Below, one piece after another: positions 23,111-34,509 of a DNA stretch of 64,000 bases. The first letter of the stretch is position 1. The number at the start of each line of letters is the position of its first letter. Location of the stretch: the NCBI RefSeq assembly GCF_033439725.1, contig NW_026944389.1:1612001-1676000 (forward strand), written 5' to 3'. The translations under genes were made by a program, and so were the position numbers. This DNA comes from Neurospora tetraspora. Taxonomy: Eukaryota; Ascomycota; Sordariomycetes; Sordariales; Sordariaceae. The notes under the pieces were generated by a model. It saw only the letters and a program-made list of their open reading frames with translations. It did not search any database and was not told the origin of the DNA.

Positions 23111-23467
23111 CTCTCACTTCCGCTGTCAGCAGCTTTCCTCGTTTGGCTACCTTGAACCAATATCCTCTCGTTGCAGCAACGAGAATCAGGATCTCATCCA
23201 TGTTCAGGGCATTGCTAACATCATCGGCATCAGGAATACTGGATGTCAGCACAAGATCCGCGCGTTCGGCAAGCTCAATATCAAATCATCCTCGAGACAA
23301 GATCTCAACAAATATCAACGATCTTCAAACGTCAACCAACCTTTCCACAGTGAAACATACCGCACATCATCTGCCTTTCCCCGGTAGAATTTTTTTTCTT
23401 TCCTCCAACATAGGTATCATATATACCATCAAGAATTCATCGACAGCATCAATCATCAACGGTCATC

Positions 23468-26077
23468 ATGCCGTCAACCGTTCTTCCCGCTGCATTTTTT
23501 GCAGCCTCGCACGCCTTCCTCTCCGAAATCATCAAGGAGTCAGGCAACACCGTTGCTCTCCCTCTTCCGACCACGCCCAAAATCGTCGAGTCGTCCAACA
23601 CCCCCGGTCGTCTCCCCACTCCTCCTTCCACTCCGGTCATCACTCCAATCCTCGATGACAACTCCGAGGTCAAGATTGTTCGCATCGGCATCACAAAGAA
23701 AGACAAGAAGGGCAAAGGAAAAGCGTCTACTGCCGCTGAGAAGGACAACCAGGGCCCTCCCACTCCCGAGCCTGAGCCCGCCTCTCCTTCTTCGCACGTC
23801 CGTAAGCTGGTGACCGTCCGCCAAATCAGTGCCGTCGACAGTGCCCACCGTTATCACATCAAACTGACTATCGACGGTTGGACCGTCGGTTTCAAGCGCC
23901 CAAGCAAGATCGACTTCAAGGCCGGTGATCGGTACATTTTTCTGGAGCCGGACACCCTCCTCCCTGCTGATCATCCTCGCTTCGGAAAGCTGTTCGCCCA
24001 GGTCGGCAACCCCATCACGTACAACGGTCGAAAGTGGTTTCGCGTCGGTACTCGTAGTATCGGCAACCCTCGGGTCCCGCGCTGGCATTTTGTTTCGCAG
24101 GGGCACGTCTTTCCCCTTTCATACTTCCCGGATATCCACAACGATGTCATGCTGAAGACGAGGCTGGCAAGATTCGGTAGGGAGCAGTCTGAGCAGCAGG
24201 AGGATGGTACCGAGGAGGATGAGCTGGTCGATTACTCGGTCATGCTGGGTGCAATCAAGTGGGATCCGCATGGTATTTCCCCGTCGAAGAACAGTGGCGG
24301 CAAGAGCGGCAATACTCCCGCTCCCTCGGTCAAGATCCCGTCCTGGATCCGCAAGACAGACATTGAGCGAGTCCAGAGCTGTCCCAACCTGTTCGTCGAA
24401 CCCAAATACAAGAAGATCGTCTACCAGGAATCCGTCAAAATCGATGGCGCCAGCATGACTTGCTATTTCGTCCCCCACGGCTCAAAGTACTTCAACAGCC
24501 TCCACAAGCCCCATCCCGGCCCCGAGTCAGCCGCCATGTCCATTTTGGAGACTGGCAGGTTCGGCGTCTGCAGCAAGAACGTCGACCTGCCGTTTTCCGT
24601 GGACTGCCCCTACTGGACCGCGGCCATCAAAAACAACATCGGAGCTCTCCTCGAGGACCTCCACAAGAACGGACTTGCATTGCATCGCGGCGCCCTAGCT
24701 ATCCAGGGAGAGTTGGTTGGTCCTACTGTTTCCGGAAATCACTACCGCCTGCCTTCGACTTCTGCTCCCTCGTTCACGGTCTTTTCTGTGTGGAACATCG
24801 ACACCCAAACCCGCTGGGGACCCCGCAGCGTCCAGAAGTTTTGCGCTACCCATGGCTTGAGCCACGTCGAAGTTTTGGGCTATCATAAGCTCACGGATAT
24901 TGCTTCTTCCCATGGCGAGCTTATTGCCAGAGCCAATGCCAGGCAGGGCGAAGGCTTGGTTTTCAAGAGCTGCGCTGGTGATGGCCGTTGGTTCAAAGTC
25001 CTGTCGGACAGGTGGATTACGGAACGGGGTGATGAAGTCGACGCTAAGGCGGCTGACACGGCCGTTGACGAGACGCGCCGGGATGTTGACCTTGAGCCGG
25101 AGATGATGACCTCAGGAACGGAGGTGAAGAATGAGGCAGAGAAGCAGGCGGAGACAGAGGAGGCGGCAGCTTGCAAAGAAATCCACCCCTCGGTGATGCC
25201 GGAAGATGAGCAAAAGGCCCTGTTCGAGAATAATGCTGCCAGAAACCTGGTTCCTGCTCAAGAGAAGGGGCGCAAGGAGTTGGAAGTGAAAGTGGAGATC
25301 GAGCAGTTGGAGGAGAAGAAAGTTGTGGTCGAGAAGTGGCTGACCGGAATTGAGGAAGCGGAAGAGAAATCGCCGACAGAGGAGTGTGCCGTTAGAGAGG
25401 AACCTGACGAGAAAAAGGCTAGTGAGCTCTCAGACATAACCTCCGAAAAGACCTACGACGACGTGCACGGTTATTTGAACGCCGCTGTCACCTGGCTCGG
25501 ACAACCGATGACCCACAAGGAAGCCATCGGAGAAATCGGCCGCATCATCTTGACCGAGATGGCGCTGCACAACAACAACATCGAAGCGTCCATGAAAGAC
25601 CTGGCCGAGGTTGTTGCGGAAGAGCTGAAGTTCGTCGAAACCGACAAGAGTGTCGCTGACCAAAAGGTTGATACCAAGGAGGATGCTCCGACCAACATCA
25701 CTCCCACCATCCCCGACACTCCCAACAGTCCTGTCAGCCCCAACACTCTCACTACTACCAATGCTCCCACTACTCCCCACGAGAGCAACCCAGCAATGGA
25801 GCCGGTGATCGTTTCGGATGCTGTGACAGGAACTATGCAGCAGAATGTCATTGGCAACCCTACTCCTCCCGCCTCCGAACATAACGACGAGCAGAACCCC
25901 TTTGCAGGCGTCAACTGGGATGACTACATTGTCGTCAAGCGGGGAGGAAATATGGTCTGCATGAGACGGGACGAGTACGTGCCGAGAAGCCCGCCCTCAT
26001 TGTATCCATCTGCTGAGGAGGTGGCCCGTCGTCGTGAGATGGCCCGTCTCAGCAGACGTCGTCGTTATATCCTCTAA
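23468..26077 (+). CDS. RNA ligase, DraRnl/Rnl5 type, with long C-terminal extension
   Basis: This 869-residue protein has an ATP-dependent nucleotidyltransferase core like that of Deinococcus radiodurans RNA ligase (DraRnl, Rnl5 family), which seals nicks with a 3'-OH RNA end. After a disordered Ser/Pro-rich N-terminus, residues 111-225 resemble the DraRnl N-terminal OB-type module (VRKLVTVRQI to SQGHVFPLSYFP). The ligase core follows: motif I ESVKIDGAS with the probable AMP-accepting lysine K324; motif III FGVCSKNVDL at 365-374; motif IIIa/IV region IQGELVGP at 412-419; motif IV EGLVFK at 495-500; motif V WFKVLSDRW just after. All key residues expected for adenylylation are present. Residues about 540-869 form an acidic, Ala/Glu-rich then Thr/Pro-rich extension ending in a basic RRRRYIL, with no domain I recognise. 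It is an intron-free frame. Physiological substrate unknown; RNA repair is inference. Confidence 0.85.
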   Translation: MPSTVLPAAFFAASHAFLSEIIKESGNTVALPLPTTPKIVESSNTPGRLPTPPSTPVITPILDDNSEVKIVRIGITKKDKKGKGKASTAAEKDNQGPPTPEPEPASPSSHVRKLVTVRQISAVDSAHRYHIKLTIDGWTVGFKRPSKIDFKAGDRYIFLEPDTLLPADHPRFGKLFAQVGNPITYNGRKWFRVGTRSIGNPRVPRWHFVSQGHVFPLSYFPDIHNDVMLKTRLARFGREQSEQQEDGTEEDELVDYSVMLGAIKWDPHGISPSKNSGGKSGNTPAPSVKIPSWIRKTDIERVQSCPNLFVEPKYKKIVYQESVKIDGASMTCYFVPHGSKYFNSLHKPHPGPESAAMSILETGRFGVCSKNVDLPFSVDCPYWTAAIKNNIGALLEDLHKNGLALHRGALAIQGELVGPTVSGNHYRLPSTSAPSFTVFSVWNIDTQTRWGPRSVQKFCATHGLSHVEVLGYHKLTDIASSHGELIARANARQGEGLVFKSCAGDGRWFKVLSDRWITERGDEVDAKAADTAVDETRRDVDLEPEMMTSGTEVKNEAEKQAETEEAAACKEIHPSVMPEDEQKALFENNAARNLVPAQEKGRKELEVKVEIEQLEEKKVVVEKWLTGIEEAEEKSPTEECAVREEPDEKKASELSDITSEKTYDDVHGYLNAAVTWLGQPMTHKEAIGEIGRIILTEMALHNNNIEASMKDLAEVVAEELKFVETDKSVADQKVDTKEDAPTNITPTIPDTPNSPVSPNTLTTTNAPTTPHESNPAMEPVIVSDAVTGTMQQNVIGNPTPPASEHNDEQNPFAGVNWDDYIVVKRGGNMVCMRRDEYVPRSPPSLYPSAEEVARRREMARLSRRRRYIL

Positions 26078-27385
26078 GGCCAAGGAATGGGTCTTCAAGG
26101 CCGTTCCAGTCTTCGGTCCCTCAGAACCGGAAATTCGGTAGTTGGTTGAGTGGTTGTTTCCTGGCGTTTGTGGAATGCCCCATGAGTCGGTATCATAGTG
26201 GTGGGAACTGGGTTTGGATGCTTCCTTCTTTTTTTTGCTCAGACCTGGTTGTGCTGGTTCGCACACGGGGCTTCAGGAAAGGGCGGTTATTCCCAATCGT
26301 CATGAATACCGAGGCATGTTCAGGCTGGAATAAATCGGCGGTTGGCTGACTGGTGGGTTTCCAAGCTCCGAAGAGCCATGATGAGAATTGGTAGGATTTG
26401 CATGAGGTTGTGGTGTGAGTGCTTTTTTCACCGAAACGCGCAGGAAGAAGGGAAAGGATTCACAGCAGGACTGTGGGCATTCGCTTGCTAAAGTATACCT
26501 AGTACATGACTGAGGTAGTTAGCTTTAACATTGCTGGTTTTCCCTTGAGGTTCGTGTTGTTCATATCGATCGTGAAAAGTGTCGAAATCGTCCATGTTGC
26601 GCCACCTGTGACATGAAACTTAAGTCCAGTAGCCCTGTTGATACTCCACGAATTGTGCGACTGATGACTGGCGAGTGTCACTGAGGGTGCGATGCTCAAA
26701 CGAATGCCGGTGGCACAACCGCAGTGCCGAAAACATGTGGTGACGATCTCACTGTAATTGGGTGACCAAAGAGCACAGCATCGGTGGTGTAATTGAAGAC
26801 CCTTGAGACCGACGCCAGAGCCTTAACAATAATATTGTGAAAGGTGTAGTCAAGTGATGAAGGAGAACCGTGGAAGAGGATAAGGACCTCGACGTCGTCA
26901 AAAGAGGATCCCAGTCTCCACCAAACAGCAGGAGCTCAGACCATCGGCAGATCAAGCTGGGGCAAGCGGAGCTCAAGAGATGATCGAAGGTGGTCAAAGC
27001 TCCCAGTTGTGGTGCCTGTCCCGTCGCAGCTGAAAACCCAATTCAGGTTAGGCTTTCAGATGAATCCCCACTTTCCATGCAAGTTCCAGCTGAACGGACC
27101 AGTCACATCGTCCGGATCCCTTCCAGCGTCTCCCAGCCTTTGAAATTCCCGGCCAGTGTCACTGTAACGTGAGCGCTTCCACTGATTCTAAAGTCTGGGT
27201 CAAGTCCGTTCATGTCCCCCCGTCCTCTCCGGCGCTTGTTGAGCTTCTCAACATTGATAAAATATCTCGTGATTTTCATCCAGACACCGCTTGTTCTCAT
27301 CTTCCATTTCATCCACTCACTAGCTCACCACTTATTTTGAAAGAACAACCAGCAGTTGAGCCTCACTTGACGACATACCGATCCA
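26078..27385. other. Intergenic, no gene seen
   Basis: About 1.3 kb lies between the RNA ligase stop and the next start, both plus strand. It should hold the 3' UTR of the first and the promoter of the second gene. No domain, tRNA or repeat was recognised. Confidence 0.5.
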
Positions 27386-29205
27386 ATGCCACCTCCACCG
27401 CCTCCCGCGACCCGGACCATGTCTCCGCCAACAAGGCGCCCCGGTGATCGCGACCAAATGTATAATCCGCGCCAGTCGGATGCCAGCTTGCCATATCGAT
27501 CAGACAACGATACGGTTACCATCCAGAAGCCCAATGGCTCCGAAACCACTTTCAAGCTTCCTCCGTCCAACCTCAAGGACCTGCCGTACCGACCCGCTCC
27601 CAATGGCACCTCGGATCCCAAGAGACGGCCATCCGACCCAGCCTACCGCCCCGGTGACCGTGATCGTGAACCGCAACCACAACGAAGAGCCACCTCCCCA
27701 GCACCGGGGACAATTCCGCCAGCCCCAGTATCTCCCACTTCCAAGCCGTCCTATGTCCCCGGTCACTCCCCGCCAGGCTCACGGAACCCTTCCTATGGCA
27801 ACTACAACCCACCAGCAGGCCCCAATGGTCCCGACGGCATGCCGGGTGGCTTTCCCACCGGCGGCCGTATCAAAGTGGAAACTCCTCCTTTGGATCCTCT
27901 CGACCCGCGCTCGCCTTCGTTTGCCCGCCGTCCACCTCCCGGTCCTGCTCCCATCAACGGCGGCATGGACGGCGACCACAATGGCTCTTTGAACGCCATC
28001 GGCGGTGGCAGCCGCCGTCCCGACGTAGTCGAATCCATGCCCGGTCCCGCGGCCTCCCTTCCCTCCAACAAGGATGATCGCGACCGGTTTGATCGCGATC
28101 GGACTCGTCCCAGCACCAATAATCCCCGTTACGGCTCCGAACGTCCCCCAAGCCCAGGTTACACCAAACCACTCCGCCCTCTCCCTCCCCGCAACAGCAG
28201 CAGCACCGGCAACAGCGACTATGGCGTTCCCAACAGCAGCAGCAGACCAAACGGCAGTACCACCGTCAACAAACCCAACCCATCCAACCCAGGGGCAACC
28301 AACCCGACGACCCGTCCCTCCATCGGCCCGGGCCGCCACGGCTCCATCATCGAAATGATGCCCGGCCCCGCCGCGCACTCCCCTCCTCCTCTTGGTCACA
28401 GCCACAGCCACGGCCACACCCATCCCTCCCTTTCCAAACCCAGCAAAACCGCCGCAAAGCTCTCCGAACTCGAAGAAGGTCTACTCTACGGCGACACGGA
28501 GCTATACCCACCGCAAATGGAACTGGGCGACTACCGGCAAGCAACCGAGTGTTCGTTGAGGGAGTACATGGCTTTGCAGCGCAAGCGGCGACAAATCAGC
28601 TATAAGATTGCGGCGGGCAACAGCGGCAAGGAGGCGGTGTTAATCGAAGAGAAGCTGAGACATCAGGCCAGCACGGCGATCGATGAGTTGATTGAGTTGC
28701 GCGGAAGGGTGGCGGAGATAGTGAGGAGGGGGGAGAAGGCGAGGTGGAGGCGGTATTTGTGGAGTGGGGCTTTGTGAGTTTCTTCCTTCTTTCCCTTATT
28801 TCATCCCTTTCCCCGAGCTCCCAGTACTCAGTTACTAACACCACTACCAAAAGCGCAATCTTCATCCCCCTAGTAAAATCTTTCTTCCGCCCTTCCACCG
28901 TCGACAAAGGCGCGCATGCTCGCGATCACGCCAGAAACAGAACCGAATACGCCTTCCGGAAATCCAAGTCCTTGCTCAACCGGATCCTCTCGCAAGCTCG
29001 GCGTCCCGGACTGGCCAGTTTGAGTTTCCTGGTTTTCGCCGTGTTGTACGTCTTCACGAACGAGGTGTCGTTGAGGGCGGCGAGGACGGTGAGCAGACGC
29101 CTGAAGAGGTTGACGGCCAAGGTGGAGAGGGGACGGGAGTTGGGCGAGGAGGACTTGAGGGGGTTGAAGGGGTGGCGGTGGGGGATTTTGGAGTTGACTG
29201 CTTAA
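27386..29205 (+). CDS. Proline-rich membrane-anchored protein, function unknown
   Basis: I do not recognise this gene. Exons 27,386-28,773 and 28,854-29,205 are joined by an 80-nt intron (GTGAGT, TACTAACA branch, AAAAG), phase 2, giving 579 residues. Residues 1-345 are disordered and rich in Pro, Ser, Arg and Gly, with the motif MPGPAA twice (near 214 and 325) and a His/Ser run GHSHSHGHTH. Residues about 360-460 form a compact helical domain (ELEEGLLYGDTELYPPQM, ECSLREYMALQRKRRQISYK). Splicing fuses WSGA to FAIFIPLVKSFF, making a hydrophobic segment at about 460-474. A second hydrophobic segment (GLASLSFLVFAVLYVF, about 515-530) is followed by a basic region. The architecture suggests a cytosolic domain tethered to an organelle membrane, but which membrane cannot be said. 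It is probably conserved in filamentous ascomycetes. Confidence 0.8.
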
Positions 29206-29877
29206 TGGGATAGGGTTGTGGTTAGAAGATGGGGATGGGGATGAAAGTTGGAGATGTGGGATACGGGATGGTAATGTGGGAGAAAAGGGAGGAGTGAAGG
29301 AAGAGATGATATCGATGATTAATGACTGGTAATGACGGAGTTGTTGGGCGTTTAGATGATTTTTCTTTCTTTCTTGGACTAATGATGAGATTTTGGAGAG
29401 GAGGAGGAGGAAGGGCAGGTTGGAAAGAAGAGATGGTTGGCAATTTGTTGGTTCCCGTCCATGTTTGCTGTTTTCATACCCTCGCTTATACCATTTCTGA
29501 ATTCTAATTTGTATGTAGGAAGTAATATTGAGGTAGATTGACCCCTGAACTTAGTAGGCTGCGATACAATACCCATTGAAGAGTCAGACACTACGCTGGT
29601 TGCGAATTGTTGTTCTGCTTGACAAAACATTCCCGCTTCCCCCTTACGATCACACGCACCGCTCAACAGTATGTTGTTTATCGGTTTGCATCATAGAGTC
29701 ACCAGTCCTCAATCCGCGTCATTTGTCAACATCCCAATAGCACTGACACAGACATAGATACCTCCGCTACCCACGAAGTTATATCATGCCAACCTCTCTT
29801 CCATTTACTCCGGTAACCTACCTACTTGCTCCCTGGTGTTCAGCACGAACGGTAGGTAGCTAAAAGTGACCGTCATC
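29206..29877. other. Intergenic, no gene seen
   Basis: This is the 3' flank of the proline-rich gene, which begins with a G-rich stretch of GGGATG-type triplets, then the promoter region of family copy A. No other feature was recognised. Confidence 0.5.
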
Positions 29878-30877
29878 ATGGCCACCCCCAACTTGTACAC
29901 ACCCGAGCAAATCTCCGCCCTCCGATCCCTGCGCCACCGCCTCAGCTCCGCAAAATACAACTGGGAAGTTCGGCAGCTGTTGAAGAATACAGCTAGCGCC
30001 ACAGGGCTTAAGCAAGTACAGCTGGTACAGTGGCAGGATGGGGATAACAATAGAAAGAATCTGCTGCATTATTTGGTGGATGAGAGGATTGAAAGTAAGT
30101 GCCCTAGGTACCTAGACATATTACTGTTCCTGTACTTTCCATGCTGTGGCCTTGTGGGATATGAGAACACGGGTCTGGTGGATGCGGCTAGTGGCAGATG
30201 TGGGCGTAGCTAATTTCGACGTTGACGTTCCGCAAAAACAGAAGTAGCAATCCTCCTCATCAAAGTCTTCTGGGACCGGAAGGAAGAAGACCAGCGGCAG
30301 CTCATGCGCATCATCCGGTACCCAAAGTGCTACATCGACAGTCCTCAAGGGGAAGGTAATGGGGAATATACGGTTGAGCGTCTCGCGGAAGGAAGAAACT
30401 GTGAGCAATTGGTGGATATGATCACCCGGTTTCGCGAGCTGTATCCCGCTCGAGGAGATGTGGGAGAGGAAGAGGAAGAAGTCGAAGAAGAGGAGGAGAG
30501 AGCAAGGGAGACAGAACGTATGGTTAAACACCAACGAATAAGCACCCCTATACCTAGAACTCCTTCTCCTTCTCCTTCGTCAACGTCAACTGGTTCTCAT
30601 CCATTGGTAGCCGCTAACTTTTCTCCACTGCATGTGGTCAAGAAGACTCCTCGTCTTGCTGCGCGGCAAGCTAGTACGCCTCCTACATTACCTCTACCTG
30701 GTACTCCTTCTCTACCTAGTACTCCTCTACAGGTATTCAGTAGCCCTCCTGTACAGATACGAACTCTTCAACCTGGTACTCACGGGCATCAACCTAGTAC
30801 CCCCCCCACCTTTCATACCTTCCACTCCCCCAGCACCAGGAGCACCCGCCACTCCACTTTGGTATCCTCCCTCAGAT

Positions 30878-30914
<37 letters not shown>

Positions 30915-30999
30915 TAGATCTAGAGTGGGAAGAACAAAGAGCAAGGGAGGATCAACTGCTTCCGGGTACTCCTGTGCCTGTACGGTCGTCACCACCTGA
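29878..30999 (+). CDS. Small paralogous family, copy A (unknown function)
   Basis: The function is unknown. Exon 1 is 29,878-30,094 and exon 2 is 30,242-30,999, with a 147-nt intron (GTAAGT to AACAG) in phase 1; the joined frame gives 324 residues. The first about 145 residues match two other genes in the window (copies B and C): exon 1 ends with 'LVQWQDGDNNRKNLLHYLVDE', trimmed here to its pattern W-Q-D..N-x-L-x-Y-L-V-D-E, and exon 2 begins with a helical segment and ends in a T-x-E-x-LA motif. The pattern resembles a diverged ankyrin-like helical pair, which is inference. After residue about 150 comes an acidic EEE stretch, then a Ser/Thr/Pro-rich tail absent from B and C, including an Arg/Ala dipeptide run coded by an AGAGCC microsatellite. 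The ATG at 29,878 is the only ATG that opens this frame. Confidence 0.7.
30882..30920 (+). repeat. AGAGCC hexanucleotide microsatellite
   Basis: About six tandem AGAGCC units, then AGAGCTAGATCTAG, code for Arg-Ala dipeptides in the C-terminal tail of family copy A. Length variation would change the tail in steps of two residues without shifting frame. Confidence 0.85.
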
Positions 31000-33900
31000 A
31001 CCTGACACTCCAGTTCGTCTTCTAGTACCTACCTGCCTGCCAACTTCCTCCCGTCTCTCCTTTATGGGATCCATTGGTTCATGATGATGAGACTAATCGT
31101 CCTGCGTTAAATGGTATTCTAGTCCAGAAATAGTAGAGGCAGATGGTTGTAGTAGTCTTAGAGGTATGCCGAGGACTCCTCCGCATGGTTACAGAACCTG
31201 GGGAGTTATAGACAAAACGTCACCAAGAGTATAGGGGGGTTTTTCTTGGTTTAGGTAAATGAAGAAGAAAAGGTCGTTTCCCAAACGTGAAAGAGAGGAG
31301 GCCCCGAGTGCTTTCGTACCTACCGGGGTGGTTTCTGTAGAAGCCAAGTTCTGGGTGGTGATGTGCTTGGATTCTGTGACAATGTGCATCATTTTGACAC
31401 TGGGTCTATCAGAGGTGACCGAGTGGTTTGATACCTAACAAGATCTAAGGGATGCAGGGAATCTAATCTACCTAGTAAACAGCCAACGTGAATCCTGCTC
31501 ATTTAATGGTCTGGCGCTTCTTCCATAATTCGCAGCATTGACGTCTTCCTTGAAGTTATCCGGTTTTTTTTTTTTTTTTCGTTCCTTTTCGGAGCTGTCC
31601 AACGCTTTTACCTCCAATAAGAAGCCAGGTAAAACACAATAGCGTGCATGGGGGGAGGCAAGTGACTGATATTATAGGAGATCCTGGCATAAACAAGTGT
31701 GCCCTTGCCACCGGCCCAGACAAACCAGGCAACATACCGAAGAATGGACAATAAGATATTAGGTGTTGATGGAAAAGTGAAGAGTACAGATGGTAAGCCC
31801 AGGCAAGTGATAGGAGTTCAAGGGGAGGCGGAAGATTTAGATGGGGTAGTGTTGTCTGATACAGAAGCAGTATGTGAAGCCTGCACTGTAGCTTTTGTTG
31901 ACGCCGAGAATGAGGCCATACTACCGTAACACTGGACGTATGTAGTCTCTGACTGCCGAAGCCGGGCCTCATCCTGGCTGCTACTAGACAGGTTATATGT
32001 CTCCGTCCAATTGGTACTAGGTAGCTCGGAAGGCGGCTGGCAAGGCGGCTGAGAAGGCGCCTGGCTGACTTCGGAATTTTCGAGTTCACCTGGGCTGGTA
32101 GGTCCTTGACGTTGCCATGCAGACGGCCCATGCGGCTCCCCGCGAGACTGAAGTAGCGACTAGCAGTTGAGGACAGACGTCGGGTCGGTATTGTGGACTG
32201 GTATTCAGAACCATACCCGGGCGAACTGAGCCATGAGGTAGAGATGTTATCCACCCATTGCTGGACATCTCTTGGAGGCCGTGCTTGAGGCGCTGACCTG
32301 CTTCTGCGTGGGACGACGACCCGATCTCGAATTTCGCGAACGGTTCTGTGCATTCTTTGCATTGTTCCTCTGATTTCGGTAGTGTCTCTTCCTGAGTATC
32401 TGACCTACGTCCAAAAATTTTGGGGTCAGTTGGGGGTCAAGTTATAACGGAGGCAGGGGTGATTTCGAGGGATATTGACAGAGAAAGAAGCAGAAGGCTC
32501 AGGTTGAGAGACTGCTTGTGCGGTTAAGCTGACGTAGGAACTTCGAATTCCCATCGATGAAGTAGACGGACGATACGCCAATGTCGTTTGACGAACTAAC
32601 CCCCATATTCTCCAAACATCTATAGGATAACCCAAGATATGCATCCTACACTGGTGACTGTAGCATGGTTGTTCTCAAGGAGCTTGTCAACAAGACATGG
32701 ACTGCATTGACAAATCCAGAGGTGGGGAGTAGCTTCCAGACAGTCAGCAGAATGACTCGATGCCCCTGCACCATGAACGAACAGATACCTCTAGTCTGGT
32801 AGAGTTGATTTTACATCAAGTCTATCTTGCTTGAGAGAATGTGCTTTGTAGATGATCTGAGACCAAGAAGGGTTTTCCTTGCCGTCCTGGCTTGGTTTGT
32901 TGATGGTGTTGCGAACATGACACGTCTAGCTCCCTCCTTACATCCCACCCCCCAACCTCCGGTAGACCTGTGTCCACCCACGCTTTTCTCTTGTTTTGCC
33001 GTGTGAAATAAGGGGGGCTTGGAGCTGCAGGTTTCCTTTCTCACCTTCCTGGCTTTCGTCGGTTTCAACACTGGAGGAACGCTACTCGTCGAGAGGATAT
33101 GCCTGTGATACGGCAGTGGGCGTACTTGTACAACCCTTATGGGCAAACGGTAAGCAACTGCCGCCACATCCTCTTGCTCTTTTGTTTCATAAACCAGTTA
33201 ACCCCGGTCCTTGGTTGTACCACGATAACCTATTTTGCACGTCAGCTGATTTGCTGGCTTCACGTTAGTCAACTTACAAACGCCGTTACTCTATAGTTGC
33301 GTACTCGCAGGCCTCCAACTCGTAAGCGCGACCTTGCCGCAGGTATGGTGAAGGACCAGCTGTCCATGTCTGCTTTATATTTCTCGAATATTTTGAACCA
33401 TGCTTTCAGAGCCTTTTGTAGTTTGCACACACATGCTGCTAAGAGCTTGATGTATGTTCGATTTTACGGACGTAGGTGGGAGCAGGCACTGTGCAATTAG
33501 GCATCCCAAACTGATGGTCGTCGCGCGGGGACTCAGTTGACAAAGGCCGTCAGTATCTATACAAAACGGCAGGAGGCTATTGTGGCAGGAGGCTATTGTC
33601 GCTAGAGGTAGCTGCCAGTGACCAGCGGGTTGACTGAAGGTTCCTCTACGTACCTAGAGGTATGAGCAGTGGCTAGAGTGTTGGGCCAGAAGATGGATCG
33701 CACCTTTGCCAAATATCATGTCGGAATGGTCGCGGCCCCATTAGTAGACCTCCCAATTCCGACAAAATCGATCCTTCAAGCCATGTGCTAACAGATGAGC
33801 AGGGTGGGTTGAGGTTGACATCAGACATCGAGGTGCCTCTTCTTATCTCTTATCTCTCTGCTTGTGCCTGCCGGGAACACAATTGGAAAGACCAGAGTAC

Positions 33901-34509
33901 AGCCCGGGCATTTGCGCTTTCCTCTACCTTGCAACAAGCCAAGTTCAACTTGCCTCCTCTTCATTTCCATCTGGGTCCCTTGCTTCCTTTTATTTACACA
34001 TTTTTTTAGGAAAAGCTGAGCGCGCCTCCAAACAGCATGCTTTGTGTTCCTTCTCCCACGCAACACCTATGACGTCACCACCTCCCCTGGTATCCCTGGT
34101 ATGCCTGACACTGCAGATACGCCTTCCGCTGTACGGAGACAATGGTAGGCCATCTCAGGCAAGTACTTCTACAATCCAGCCCTGGAAAGTTCGTTGGCGT
34201 GGTACTTACCTAGAGCAAGCACTTTACTCCTTCAAGCTGGTCAACATCGCGAGTGGGACAAAGAAGTGGTCGTTGTGAAATGGCAATAAGACCAATCAAT
34301 TTCCCTGTTTTCTCCCCCAGCCATTGGACTGTACTGAATCGTCATTAAAGACCTAGTTGTTCTCGTGGACTCGGCCATCTTCACCGAGCTTGACGGCTCT
34401 CGCTTCTCCTTGGCTTGCATCTACCATCTACACTGTATGGCCAAAGATGCAGGCTGCCGTCTGGCGCAGCAACTTCTTCCTCTCCTGTAATATTACAATA
34501 CGCGTCAAT
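31000..34509. other. Long stretch without a convincing gene
   Basis: About 3.5 kb of normal base composition. The longest frame is minus 32,362-31,556 (268 codons) beginning MQRMHRTVREIRDRVVV. Its first 100 residues look protein-like, but the rest loses that character, while another minus frame across 32,080-31,700 is Ser/Thr-rich; a spliced gene or a degraded one is possible but I cannot build a model. A perfect 16-bp tandem GGCAGGAGGCTATTGT pair is at 33,569-33,600. The region upstream of 34,510 contains the promoter of the nuclease gene. Confidence 0.4.

Noticed and set aside
31556-32362. A 268-codon minus-strand gene
   Set aside because: Only the first third looks like protein; no domain, no convincing splice model, and the tail is compositionally biased. 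Kept as a remark under the gene-poor stretch.
34101-34282. A fourth relic of the A/B/C family before the nuclease gene
   Set aside because: EVVVVKWQ resembles the W-Q block of the family, but an in-frame stop and lack of any second-exon match make it too weak.
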